A stretch of DNA of 5,350 bases, taken from the NCBI GenBank assembly GCA_017880825.1, contig JADGRN010000115.1:1-5350 (forward strand), written 5' to 3'. The notes beneath the pieces are model-generated. The model saw only the letters and a list, made by a program, of their open reading frames with translations. It was not told the origin of the DNA and did not search any database. Below are positions 1 to 5,350 of this stretch, piece after piece (the first letter of the stretch is position 1; the number at the start of each line of letters is the position of its first letter). The DNA is from Methylophilaceae bacterium (lineage in GTDB: Bacteria > Pseudomonadota > Gammaproteobacteria > Burkholderiales > Methylophilaceae). The translations under genes and the position numbers were made by a program.

Positions 1-344
1 CCGCTGCCTGCAACTTTGGGATTGGGGTCTTGCATGGCTGCCACCACGCGCTTCACTCCGGCAGCGATCAGCGCTTCTGCACAAGGCGGCGTGCGGCCGT
101 GATGGCTGCACGGCTCCAGCGTGACATACACATCGGCACCACGTGCATTTTCACCGGCCTGACGCAAGGCCAGCACTTCGGCGTGCGGCTCGCCAGCACG
201 CTCATGCCAGCCTTCGCCGATGATTTTGCCAGCTTTTACCAGCACGCAGCCCACGCGCGGATTCGGCATGGTGCTGTAAAGCCCACGCTCCGCCAGACAC
301 AGCGCATGGGTCATGAATGAATAGTCGTCAGGGGTTTCAGTCAT
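1..344 (-). CDS. ribD: Bifunctional riboflavin biosynthesis protein RibD, N-terminal deaminase part (3' end outside window)
   Basis: RibD deaminates diaminohydroxyphosphoribosylaminopyrimidine and then reduces the ribose side chain, the second and third steps of riboflavin synthesis in the cytoplasm. Only the first 114 codons are present, all within the zinc-dependent deaminase domain. Visible motifs are the zinc ligand and catalytic pair HAE (residues 54-56), followed by LEPCSHHGRTPPC with zinc cysteines at about 79 and 88. The segment AAMQDPNPKVAGSG is also typical of RibD. The C-terminal reductase domain would lie beyond base 1. The ATG at 344 is the only start between the upstream in-frame stop and the conserved region, and it aligns with the usual RibD N-terminus (a few residues, then a MARALKLAQRG-like helix). 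No clear Shine-Dalgarno sequence precedes it, so it may rely on read-through from nrdR. It is the third gene of a glyA-nrdR-ribD run. The start lies only 27 bases from the MITE-like insertion. Identification is firm; the completeness of the gene cannot be judged. Confidence 0.95.
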   Translation of the reverse strand, partial: MTETPDDYSFMTHALCLAERGLYSTMPNPRVGCVLVKAGKIIGEGWHERAGEPHAEVLALRQAGENARGADVYVTLEPCSHHGRTPPCAEALIAAGVKRVVAAMQDPNPKVAGS

Positions 345-372
345 GCGGCTTGGCGGCTGGTAAGCGCAGTAG

Positions 373-391
373 GGAGCCTCTGATTAAGTCC
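373..391 (+). repeat. Left terminal inverted repeat of the MITE-like element
   Basis: A 19-base arm that is an exact reverse complement of 627-645. On the minus strand it supplies an in-frame TAA (384-386) that closes the only long frame inside the element. Beyond base 391 the resemblance to the other arm continues with a two-base mismatch and a one-base shift, through CATG and GCCGCG, up to about 403. Confidence 0.88.
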
Positions 392-521
392 CACATGGCC
401 GCGACAGCGACTTTGTGGGATGGGATGCAAGGAAGGCTTCGAAGTTAATGGCCATTCCCTTAACCAGAAGTCTGACACTGCAGACCGCCCACAAAGTCGT
501 TGTCCCGAAGGGTTGCATCGT

Positions 522-603
522 AAATGGGCGCTTGCTTCGTTGCACGCCTTGGCTTCGTAGAATAACTACGACCTGCGGCGTGCGTCTAGCAATCATCCCA
601 TTT
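522..603. repeat. Nested inverted repeats able to form one long hairpin inside the MITE-like element
   Basis: Four pairs of complementary segments nest in order: AAATGGG 522-528 with CCCATTT 597-603, TTGCT 532-536 with AGCAA 588-592, GCACGCC 542-548 with GGCGTGC 577-583, and TCGTAG 555-560 with CTACGA 566-571 around a 5-base loop. Together they make an 82-base imperfect stem with small internal loops. Because the design is symmetric, it could fold on either strand and would sit in the nrdR-ribD transcript. No T-run follows on either side, so it is not a standard intrinsic terminator. A further 12-base inverted pair (408-419 with 488-499) lies in the other half of the element. Confidence 0.7.
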
Positions 604-626
604 TCGATAGCAACGCGGCTCATGGT

Positions 627-645
627 GGACTTAATCAGAGGCTCC
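627..645 (-). repeat. Right terminal inverted repeat of the MITE-like element
   Basis: An exact reverse complement of 373-391. It ends 9 bases short of the nrdR stop codon (655-657), so the insertion did not damage nrdR. On the minus strand the junction with the flanking TA creates AAGGAG (649-644), which looks like a Shine-Dalgarno sequence. It lies 18 bases from the next ATG (623), too far for ordinary use. Confidence 0.88.
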
Positions 646-654
646 TTAGTTGAT

Positions 655-1140
655 TCAGGATTCTTCGGGTGTGTCGTTGGTGCGGCGATGGGGATTATCC
701 AGATCACGAATCACGTCGTGAAAATCATCCACATCCTGAAAACTGCGATACACCGAGGCAAAGCGTATATAGGCCACCTTGTCCATCAGGCGCAGTTCCT
801 GCATCACAATCTCGCCCAGATCGCGTGCCGCTACTTCACGTTCACCCTGGCCGAGTATCTTCTGGATGATATGGTCAATGGCGCGATCCACATATTCGGT
901 AGGCACCGGCCGCTTGTGCAGGGCGCGGGTGAAAGACAGGCGCAGTTTTTCCGAGTTGAATTCCTCACGCGTGCCGTTGTGCTTGACCACTTGCGGCAGG
1001 TGCAGCTCGGCGGTTTCATAAGTGGTAAAGCGCTTGTCGCACTGCGCACAACGCCGACGGCGGCGAATGCTATCGCCCAAGTCATTGACCCGCGAGTCAA
1101 TCACTTGGGTATCTTCGGCACCGCAGAACGGACATTTCAC
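655..1140 (-). CDS. nrdR: Transcriptional repressor NrdR
   Basis: NrdR is a zinc- and nucleotide-binding repressor of ribonucleotide reductase operons; its ATP-cone senses ATP/dATP. The 161-residue protein has the N-terminal zinc ribbon with ligands C3, C6, C31 and C34, and the arginine-rich stretch (residues 26-30) just before the second cysteine pair. The ATP-cone domain (about 49-139) begins near [13 protein letters not shown]. The C-terminal block [15 protein letters not shown] is nearly identical to that of E. coli NrdR. The length is slightly above the 149 residues of E. coli because of a polar tail ([13 protein letters not shown]). The start is GTG at 1140, since the protein must begin at MKCPFC. 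It lies 3 bases after the glyA stop with no good Shine-Dalgarno, which suggests translational coupling to glyA. glyA-nrdR-ribD is a familiar proteobacterial order. I saw no NrdR-box pair in this window, so its targets lie elsewhere. Confidence 0.97.
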   Translation of the reverse strand: MKCPFCGAEDTQVIDSRVNDLGDSIRRRRRCAQCDKRFTTYETAELHLPQVVKHNGTREEFNSEKLRLSFTRALHKRPVPTEYVDRAIDHIIQKILGQGEREVAARDLGEIVMQELRLMDKVAYIRFASVYRSFQDVDDFHDVIRDLDNPHRRTNDTPEES

Positions 1141-1143
1141 AGT

Positions 1144-2391
1144 TTAGGCACCATATACCGGGAAGCGGCTGGTCAGCGCATGTACCTTCTCTTTAGTCGC
1201 CGCAGTCACCGCCGCATTGTTCGGGTTATCCAGAATATCCGCAATCAGGTGCGCCACCTGCTGTGCTTCTTCTTCCTTGAAACCGCGCGTAGTAATCGCC
1301 GGTGAGCCGATGCGGATGCCCGAGGTGACGAACGGGCTTTCCGGATCATTCGGAATGGCATTCTTGTTGACGGTGATATGTGCCAGGCTCAGCGCAGCAT
1401 CGGCTGCCTTCCCGGTCAGGCCCTTGGGACGCAGGTCTACCATGAACATGTGAGATTCTGTGCGGCCGGAGATAATGCGCAGGCCGCGCTCTGCCAAGGT
1501 CTGCGCCAGCACAACAGCGTTTTCCATGACCTGCTGTTGATACAGCTTGAATTCTGGCTGTGAAGCCTCCAGGAAAGCTACCGCCTTGGCTGCAATCACG
1601 TGCATCAGCGGGCCACCCTGTAACGCTGGGAAAACGGTGGAATTAAGCGTTTTCTCAAATTCAGCTTTGGCCAGGATGATGCCTCCGCGAGGCCCGCGCA
1701 GCGTCTTGTGCGTGGTGGAGGTAACGAAATCTGCATGCGGCACCGGATTAGGGTCAACACCGGCGGCAATCAGACCAGAGTAGTGCGCCATGTCCACCAT
1801 GAAATAGGCGTCGACTTTTTTGGCAATATCCGCCATGCGTGCCCAGTCGAAGCGCAGTGCGTAAGCCGAAGCACCGCCAATCAGCAGCTTGGGCCTGGCT
1901 TCTATGGCGATGCGTTCCATCTCGTCGTAGTCGATTTCTTCTCTTTCGTTCAAGCCATAAGCCACGATGTTGAACAGCTTCCCCGACAGGTTGGCAGGCG
2001 AACCGTGCGTCAGGTGGCCGCCATGGCCGAGATTCATCCCCATCATGGTATCGCCGGGCTTGAGGACGGAGAAATACACCGCCTGATTGGCCTGCGAGCC
2101 AGAATGCGGCTGCACGTTGGCGTACTCCGCACCAAACAATTGTTTGAGCCGGTCGATCGCAATCTGCTCAACCTGGTCAACATATTCACAGCCGCCATAG
2201 AAGCGTTTGCCCGGATAACCTTCGGCATATTTGTTGGTGAGCTGCGAGCCTTGCGCCTGCATCACGGCCGGGCTGGTGTAGTTTTCCGAGGCGATCAGCT
2301 CGATATGCTGTTCCTGACGATGACGCTCGTCTTCCACACATTTCCACAAATCAGGATCAACAACGCTAAGAGTTTTTGCTGCGCTAAACAT
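1144..2391 (-). CDS. glyA: Serine hydroxymethyltransferase
   Basis: GlyA is a cytoplasmic PLP enzyme that interconverts serine and glycine while loading tetrahydrofolate with a one-carbon unit, feeding purine, thymidylate and methionine synthesis. The 415-residue protein matches the E. coli enzyme from end to end. It shows [12 protein letters not shown] (29-40), QPHSGSQAN (94-102), D200 and H203 in VDMAHYSGL, the PLP-binding lysine K229 in [12 protein letters not shown], and the substrate-carboxylate arginine R360 in TSGIRIG. The ATG at 2391 is preferred: a possible TTG two codons earlier (2397) would sit only 3 bases from the GGA that serves as ribosome binding site, whereas the ATG sits 9 bases away and gives the MFS... 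start common in betaproteobacteria. The loop usually written PGGQGG or PGLQGG reads PALQGG here, a mild substitution. It heads the minus-strand operon and is divergent from iscX. Confidence 0.98.
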   Translation of the reverse strand: MFSAAKTLSVVDPDLWKCVEDERHRQEQHIELIASENYTSPAVMQAQGSQLTNKYAEGYPGKRFYGGCEYVDQVEQIAIDRLKQLFGAEYANVQPHSGSQANQAVYFSVLKPGDTMMGMNLGHGGHLTHGSPANLSGKLFNIVAYGLNEREEIDYDEMERIAIEARPKLLIGGASAYALRFDWARMADIAKKVDAYFMVDMAHYSGLIAAGVDPNPVPHADFVTSTTHKTLRGPRGGIILAKAEFEKTLNSTVFPALQGGPLMHVIAAKAVAFLEASQPEFKLYQQQVMENAVVLAQTLAERGLRIISGRTESHMFMVDLRPKGLTGKAADAALSLAHITVNKNAIPNDPESPFVTSGIRIGSPAITTRGFKEEEAQQVAHLIADILDNPNNAAVTAATKEKVHALTSRFPVYGA

Positions 2392-2424
2392 GGTCAAGTT
2401 TCCGGGGGCTAGGTAAATAGCAGA

Positions 2425-2453
2425 ATTTTAACATGTTCAGGCATGAGCAGAAT
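2425..2453 (-). promoter_or_regulatory. Weak candidate promoter for glyA
   Basis: Read on the minus strand, TAAAAT (2430-2425) could be a -10 box placing transcription start near 2418, about 27 bases before the glyA ATG. The matching -35 position (TTCTGC, with a 16-base spacer) is poor. Known E. coli glyA promoters are activator- and PurR-controlled, so a poor -35 would not be surprising, but no operator is recognisable here. This is a suggestion only. Confidence 0.25.
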
Positions 2454-2470
2454 CGCCGATTAGATTTCGG

Positions 2471-2500
2471 TCTACCACTTTAGATAGGTCGCGTTATAAT
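2471..2500 (+). promoter_or_regulatory. Candidate sigma-70 promoter for iscX and downstream genes
   Basis: A perfect TATAAT lies at 2495-2500, with a weak -35 candidate TCTACC (2471-2476, three of six consensus bases) at an 18-base spacing. Transcription would start near 2507, leaving a leader of about 45 bases before the iscX ATG. No IscR-type operator is evident. It would drive the iscX-hydrolase-mutase run. Confidence 0.5.
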
Positions 2501-2520
2501 CTGCGCATCGTATTCAACGG

Positions 2521-2544
2521 CTGGCATTGAGCCAGAATTGAGGA
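2521..2544 (+). promoter_or_regulatory. Small leader hairpin plus iscX ribosome binding site
   Basis: CTGGC (2521-2525) and GCCAG (2531-2535) can pair around a 5-base loop, ending 5 bases before the Shine-Dalgarno AGGA (2541-2544). The Shine-Dalgarno sits 7 bases ahead of the iscX ATG and supports that start. The hairpin is short and may have no function. Confidence 0.5.
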
Positions 2545-2551
2545 AGCCCCA

Positions 2552-2746
2552 ATGAAATGGACTGACATACAAGAAATCGCCGAAGCCCTGTGCGAAAAAT
2601 ACGAAGATATGGATCCGGCTACCATCCGCTTTGTCGATTTGCACAATTATGTGGTGAGCCTGGAAGACTTTGACGATGATCACCAGCGCGGCGGCGAAAA
2701 GGTGCTGGAAGCGATCCAGCAAGCCTGGATCAACGAATATATCTAG
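2552..2746 (+). CDS. iscX: Fe-S cluster assembly adaptor IscX
   Basis: IscX (YfhJ) is a small acidic cytoplasmic protein that binds the cysteine desulfurase IscS and iron, and tunes Fe-S cluster assembly on IscU. The 64 residues align along their whole length with E. coli IscX (66 residues). They share the opening KWTD..EIAEAL, the block MDPATIRFVDLHNYV, the acidic LEDFDDD centre (about 37-43), and the end KVLEAIQQAWINEY. It is strongly acidic, as the family requires. The ATG is supported by AGGA 7 bases upstream. In many proteobacteria iscX is the last gene of the iscRSUA-hscBA-fdx operon. Here it instead leads a plus-strand group with a YheT hydrolase 11 bases downstream, and no other isc gene is visible. 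The rest of the isc system must lie elsewhere. Confidence 0.95.
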   Translation: MKWTDIQEIAEALCEKYEDMDPATIRFVDLHNYVVSLEDFDDDHQRGGEKVLEAIQQAWINEYI

Positions 2747-2757
2747 ATCAGGCAACA

Positions 2758-3714
2758 GTGCTGAAGCCTTACCGTGCGCCATTCTGGCTGCTGGGCCGCC
2801 ATCTGCAGACCATTTATCCGGCAGCCTGGATGCGCCTGCCGCAAGTCAGTTATCGCCGCGAGGAGTGGGAAACGCCGGATGGCGATTTTATTGAACTGGA
2901 CTGGCTGGCTGGATCCTCTGAACAGCCGCTCGTTGTGTTATTTCATGGCCTTGAAGGCAATTCACAATCGCACTATTCATTGCGCCTGATGGCTAGGCTC
3001 AAACGCGAAAACTGGCGGGGTGTGGTAGTGCATTTTCGTGGCTGCGGCGGCAAGCCCAACCGGCTGCCGCGCGGCTACCACTGCGGCGATTCGCCTGAGA
3101 TAGACTGGATACTGCGCCGCCTGCGCAGCTTGAACGCTGGGCTAATTTACGCAGCAGGGGTCTCACTCGGTGGCAACGCCTTGCTGAAATGGCTGGGCGA
3201 GCAACGGCTGGCTGCTCGCAGCATTATTGATAAAGCTGCTACTGTTTCGGCGCCGCTCGCATTACCCACCGCCGGCCATGTACTGGGCAGCGGTTTCAAC
3301 AAAATTTATGCCGGGCGGTTCCTCAAAACCCTGCGCCCCAAGGCGCTGGCCATGATTGCACGACATAAGCTCAATTTTGATGTCGAAGCCATTAGAGCGG
3401 CGCGCAACCTGTGGCATTACGATGGCTTGTTCACCGCACCATTGCATGGGTTCAAGAATGCCGACGACTACTGGGAAAAAGCCAACAGCCGTCCTTTTCT
3501 GATGACAATCGCCATCCCCACGCTGTTGATTAACGCCCGCAACGACCCGTTTCTGCCAGAACGCGATTTACCCACGGCGCAGGAAGTCTCGCCCAGCGTG
3601 GTACGTGACTTCCACAAGCAGGGCGGGCATGTCGGCTTTGTCGGGCGTGACGCTAAAAGCGGGCAGGATTGGTTGCCCGAGCGTATCCTGTGTTTTTTAC
3701 AAAGCGGCACTTAA
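2758..3714 (+). CDS. YheT-family alpha/beta hydrolase
   Basis: A 318-residue protein of the YheT/EMB8 branch of alpha/beta hydrolases, whose physiological substrate is not well defined (esterase or lipase-like activity is assumed). Family marks are GRHLQTIYP (13-21), TPDGDFIELDW (39-49), the oxyanion-region motif FHGLEGN (62-68), and HFRGCGGKPNR (92-102). The nucleophile elbow is GVSLGGN with S136. The acid is D263 in INARNDPF, and the catalytic histidine is H291 in GGHVGF, so the triad is complete. There is no signal peptide. Translation most likely starts at GTG 2758, with AGG at 2750-2752 as a modest ribosome binding site. This start places the conserved HLQT motif about as close to the N-terminus as the family allows. 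It follows iscX by 11 bases and precedes the mutase by 17, so co-transcription is likely. The symbol yheT is used in E. coli, but orthology was not tested. Confidence 0.93.
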   Translation: MLKPYRAPFWLLGRHLQTIYPAAWMRLPQVSYRREEWETPDGDFIELDWLAGSSEQPLVVLFHGLEGNSQSHYSLRLMARLKRENWRGVVVHFRGCGGKPNRLPRGYHCGDSPEIDWILRRLRSLNAGLIYAAGVSLGGNALLKWLGEQRLAARSIIDKAATVSAPLALPTAGHVLGSGFNKIYAGRFLKTLRPKALAMIARHKLNFDVEAIRAARNLWHYDGLFTAPLHGFKNADDYWEKANSRPFLMTIAIPTLLINARNDPFLPERDLPTAQEVSPSVVRDFHKQGGHVGFVGRDAKSGQDWLPERILCFLQSGT

Positions 3715-3731
3715 CCCTTTAAAAAACCTTC

Positions 3732-5135
3732 ATGCAACTACCCAAAGAGATTTTCAAAGCCTACGACATTCGCGGCATCGTCGGCAAAACGTTGACGCCA
3801 GCAATTGTCGAAGCCATCGGCCAGGCGATTGGCTCAGAAGCTACAGCACGCCGCCAGACACAAATCTGCGTCGGCTACGACGGCCGCCTTTCCGGCCCTG
3901 AGCTTGCCGCCGCTCTGTCACGTGGCATCCGCAGCAGCGGTGTGCATGTAATCAACCTCGGCATGGTGGCAACGCCCATGGTGTATTTCGCCGCCTGCCA
4001 TCTCGGCACCAATTGCGGTGTGATGGTCACCGGCAGCCATAATCCGCCGGACTACAACGGGCTGAAGATTGTGCTGGCCAGTGAAACCCTGTCGAATGAT
4101 GCGATACAAGGCTTGCGACTGCGCATAGAGCAAGGCCAGTTATTCGAAGGCAACGGCTCAGAGAGCGATTATGACATCGCGCCAGAGTACATTCAGCGCA
4201 TCTCCTCCGACATCAAGCTAGCGCGTCCGATGAAAATCGCCGTGGATTGCGGCAACGGCGTCGCTGGTGCGTTTGCCAAGAAGCTGTATGAAGCATTAGG
4301 TTGTGAAGTAGAAGAGCATTTCTGCGAAGTGGATGGCAACTTTCCCAATCACCACCCTGACCCGTCGGTGCCGGAAAACCTGCAGGACTTGATCATGGCC
4401 TTAAACTGTGGAGATGCAGAGGTCGGACTGGCATTTGACGGCGATGGTGACCGCCTGGGCGTGGTCACCAAAAGCGGCGAAATCATCTACCCGGATCGGC
4501 AGCTCATGCTGTTCGCTGAGGACGTGCTGAAACGCCAACCTGGCGCCACCATCATTTACGACGTTAAATCCACGCGCAACCTGGCCCCCTGGATTACTGC
4601 GCGTAACGGCAAAGCTTTGCTGTGGAAAACCGGGCACTCGCTGGTCAAGGCAAAAATTAAAGAAACAGGCGCCGCCCTGGCAGGCGAAATGAGCGGACAT
4701 ATGTTTTTCAATGATGCATATAGCAATGAATCACCGCGAAGGGCACGCTGGTACGGCTTCGATGATGGCCTGTATAGCGGCGCGCGCTTGCTGGAAATCC
4801 TGAGCCGCTTTGCTGACCCTACGGCCGTGTTGAATGGCTTGCCTGAGAGCGTCAGCACGCCGGAGCAGCATATCCGGATGCAGGAAGGCGAACCGCATGC
4901 GCTGATTGCGCATTTGCAGGCGACTGCGCAATTTGCAGGGGCGACCGAAGTGATTACGATAGATGGCCTGCGCGTGGAATACCCGGATGGCTTCGGCCTG
5001 ATGCGCGCTTCCAACACCACACCGGTGATTGTGCTGCGCTTCGAGGCGGATAGTATAGCGGCACTCCAGCGTATTCAGGCGCAGTTCCGGCAGTTGATTC
5101 TGGCCGCCGCGCCACAACTCAACTTGCCATTTTAA
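3732..5135 (+). CDS. Phosphomannomutase/phosphoglucomutase (AlgC/ManB type)
   Basis: A cytoplasmic alpha-D-phosphohexomutase that moves phosphate between C6 and C1 of mannose or glucose, supplying precursors of GDP-mannose and UDP-glucose for lipopolysaccharide, exopolysaccharide and nucleotide sugars. The 467-residue protein is close to P. aeruginosa AlgC (463). Domain marks in order are FKAYDIRGIVG (9-18), the phosphoserine loop TGSHNPPDYNG with catalytic S102, the Mg2+ loop FDGDGDR (D236, D238, D240), the sugar-specificity loop GEMSGH (318-323), and the phosphate-binding loop RASNTTP (425-431). All key residues are intact. Odd point: about 10 residues (329-338) appear inserted between GHMFFND and RWYGFDDG. 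The ATG at 3732 gives the usual N-terminus for the family but has no evident Shine-Dalgarno, only an A/T-rich spacer after the hydrolase stop. Glucose versus mannose preference cannot be read from sequence; dual-specificity members are common, so no symbol is assigned. Confidence 0.95.
   Translation: MQLPKEIFKAYDIRGIVGKTLTPAIVEAIGQAIGSEATARRQTQICVGYDGRLSGPELAAALSRGIRSSGVHVINLGMVATPMVYFAACHLGTNCGVMVTGSHNPPDYNGLKIVLASETLSNDAIQGLRLRIEQGQLFEGNGSESDYDIAPEYIQRISSDIKLARPMKIAVDCGNGVAGAFAKKLYEALGCEVEEHFCEVDGNFPNHHPDPSVPENLQDLIMALNCGDAEVGLAFDGDGDRLGVVTKSGEIIYPDRQLMLFAEDVLKRQPGATIIYDVKSTRNLAPWITARNGKALLWKTGHSLVKAKIKETGAALAGEMSGHMFFNDAYSNESPRRARWYGFDDGLYSGARLLEILSRFADPTAVLNGLPESVSTPEQHIRMQEGEPHALIAHLQATAQFAGATEVITIDGLRVEYPDGFGLMRASNTTPVIVLRFEADSIAALQRIQAQFRQLILAAAPQLNLPF
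4716..4745 (+). other. Apparent 30-bp in-frame insertion in the mutase gene
   Basis: Codons 329-338 encode AYSNESPRRA. In the relatives I know, the GEMSGH loop runs through FF and two or so residues directly into RW(Y/F)GFDDG. The inserted stretch is polar and basic, keeps the frame, and is flanked by intact motifs. CAATGA occurs at 4709-4714 and again at 4724-4729, a 15-base offset that could reflect local slippage. The comparison is from memory, not from an alignment. Confidence 0.55.
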
Positions 5136-5144
5136 GTGGGCCTG

Positions 5145-5350
5145 ATGTCAAGAAATACCATCGTGGTCATTCTGGTCTGGCTGGCCTTGGCTTCCGGCAT
5201 TTATTACCTGATGGACGGTATGCTCAACCCCAACAAAGCTGCGCTGTTAGGTGAAGATAAAACCGTGGTTTTACAGCGTGGTCCGGACGGTCATTATCGG
5301 GCGCAAGCCTTTATCAACGACACGCAGGTAGATGTGCTGGTGGATACCGG
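5145..5350 (+). CDS. Membrane-anchored retropepsin-like aspartic protease, N-terminal part (3' end outside window)
   Basis: The first 68 codons of a protein with one N-terminal hydrophobic segment (about residues 5-23, IVVILVWLALASGIYYL). A short linker follows, and then VVLQRGPDGHYRAQAFINDTQVDVLVDTG. The pattern of a beta-hairpin describing a new 'intended' surface (GHY...INDTQV) followed by VLVDTG is that of the clan AA single-domain aspartic proteases found in proteobacteria. The aspartate of VDTG (D67) would be the catalytic residue, and the active enzyme would be a dimer. The protein is probably anchored in the inner membrane with its catalytic part in the periplasm. The ATG at 5145 lies 9 bases after the mutase stop, with a weak GTGGG ahead of it. 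The rest of the domain, including the usual VAI/VALS strand after DTGA, lies beyond the window, so completeness is unknown. Confidence 0.8.
   Translation, partial: MSRNTIVVILVWLALASGIYYLMDGMLNPNKAALLGEDKTVVLQRGPDGHYRAQAFINDTQVDVLVDT

Larger units (their letters stand above)
372..646. mobile_element. MITE-like insertion with 19-bp terminal inverted repeats
   Basis: This is a 275-bp non-coding block between nrdR and ribD. Its ends are perfect 19-bp inverted repeats (373-391 and 627-645, reading GGAGCCTCTGATTAAGTCC inward from each side). The match extends imperfectly inward, through CATG and GCCGCG, to about 31 bases. TA lies directly outside both edges (370-371 and 647-648), and the context TAG is also shared (370-372 and 647-649), as expected for a 2-3-bp target duplication. 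The interior is rich in inverted repeats and holds no recognisable transposase. Small size, terminal repeats, TA flanks and no transposase are the hallmarks of a MITE, a non-autonomous derivative mobilised by a full-length insertion sequence elsewhere. The TA/YTAR target would suit an IS5-type parent, but that family assignment is a guess. Alternatives are a chromosomal intergenic repeat of the REP/BIME type or a decayed IS remnant. Confidence 0.72.

Noticed and set aside
542..583. Intrinsic terminator between nrdR and ribD
   Set aside because: The stem is strong, but neither strand has a T-run directly after it; it is better explained as part of the element's internal repeats.
345..654. FMN riboswitch ahead of ribD
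   Set aside because: The gap is almost wholly the inverted-repeat element. I could not recognise the conserved RFN core, and ribD appears to be co-transcribed from glyA.
415..1305. 296-codon open frame on the plus strand across the insertion, nrdR and the end of glyA
   Set aside because: It runs antisense to two firmly identified genes, its product resembles no family, and it spans unrelated units; a shadow frame.
2392..2397. TTG at 2397 as the glyA start
   Set aside because: It would leave only 3 bases to the GGA ribosome binding site and adds two residues before the usual MFS start; the ATG at 2391 fits better.
1708..2412. 234-codon plus-strand open frame over the 5' half of glyA
   Set aside because: Entirely antisense to glyA, with a His/Arg-rich translation typical of shadow frames and no ribosome binding site evident.
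2398..2551. NrdR boxes or an IscR operator in the divergent intergenic region
   Set aside because: I found no pair of NrdR-box-like palindromes and no IscR-type site; only promoter-like elements and a short hairpin are visible.
4556..5117. Minus-strand open frames (154 and 128 codons) inside the mutase gene
   Set aside because: Antisense to an intact mutase with all motifs in frame; no family resemblance.

Overview
The window looks like ordinary chromosome from a proteobacterium, most likely a betaproteobacterium of the Nitrosomonadales/Methylophilales/Gallionellales kind. The grounds are the glyA-nrdR-ribD gene order, a GlyA beginning MFS..., a phosphomannomutase beginning MQLPKEIFKAYDIRG, and moderate GC content. 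This placement is an inference from protein resemblance and gene order; no search was run.

Left half, minus strand (about 1-2391): glyA (serine hydroxymethyltransferase) is followed after 3 bases by nrdR (repressor of ribonucleotide reductase genes), and then by ribD (riboflavin deaminase/reductase), whose 3' part lies outside the window. The three read as one operon. The nrdR-ribD gap of 310 bp is unusually wide. Nearly all of it is a compact non-coding insertion of about 275 bp, with perfect 19-bp terminal inverted repeats, a likely TA target duplication and strong internal hairpin potential. It resembles a MITE (a non-autonomous miniature transposon). Removing the element and one TA copy leaves a normal operon spacing of about 33 bp.

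Middle (2392-2551): a short divergent intergenic region separates glyA from the plus-strand genes. It carries a perfect TATAAT box aimed at iscX, a small hairpin just before the iscX ribosome binding site, and a weaker candidate promoter for glyA.

Right half, plus strand (2552-5350): iscX (small acidic Fe-S assembly adaptor), a YheT-type alpha/beta hydrolase, a phosphomannomutase/phosphoglucomutase of the AlgC/ManB type, and the start of a membrane-anchored retropepsin-like aspartic protease cut by the window edge. They are tightly spaced (11, 17 and 9 bases) and probably co-transcribed, although their functions are not obviously connected. IscX stands here without other isc genes. The mutase appears to carry an insertion of about 10 residues just after its GEMSGH sugar-binding loop.

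The genes are housekeeping: one-carbon/glycine metabolism, dNTP control, riboflavin, Fe-S biogenesis and sugar-phosphate supply. I see no phage, defence, CRISPR or tRNA/rRNA features. The MITE-like insertion is the main non-standard item; I found no convincing sign of a new multi-gene system.
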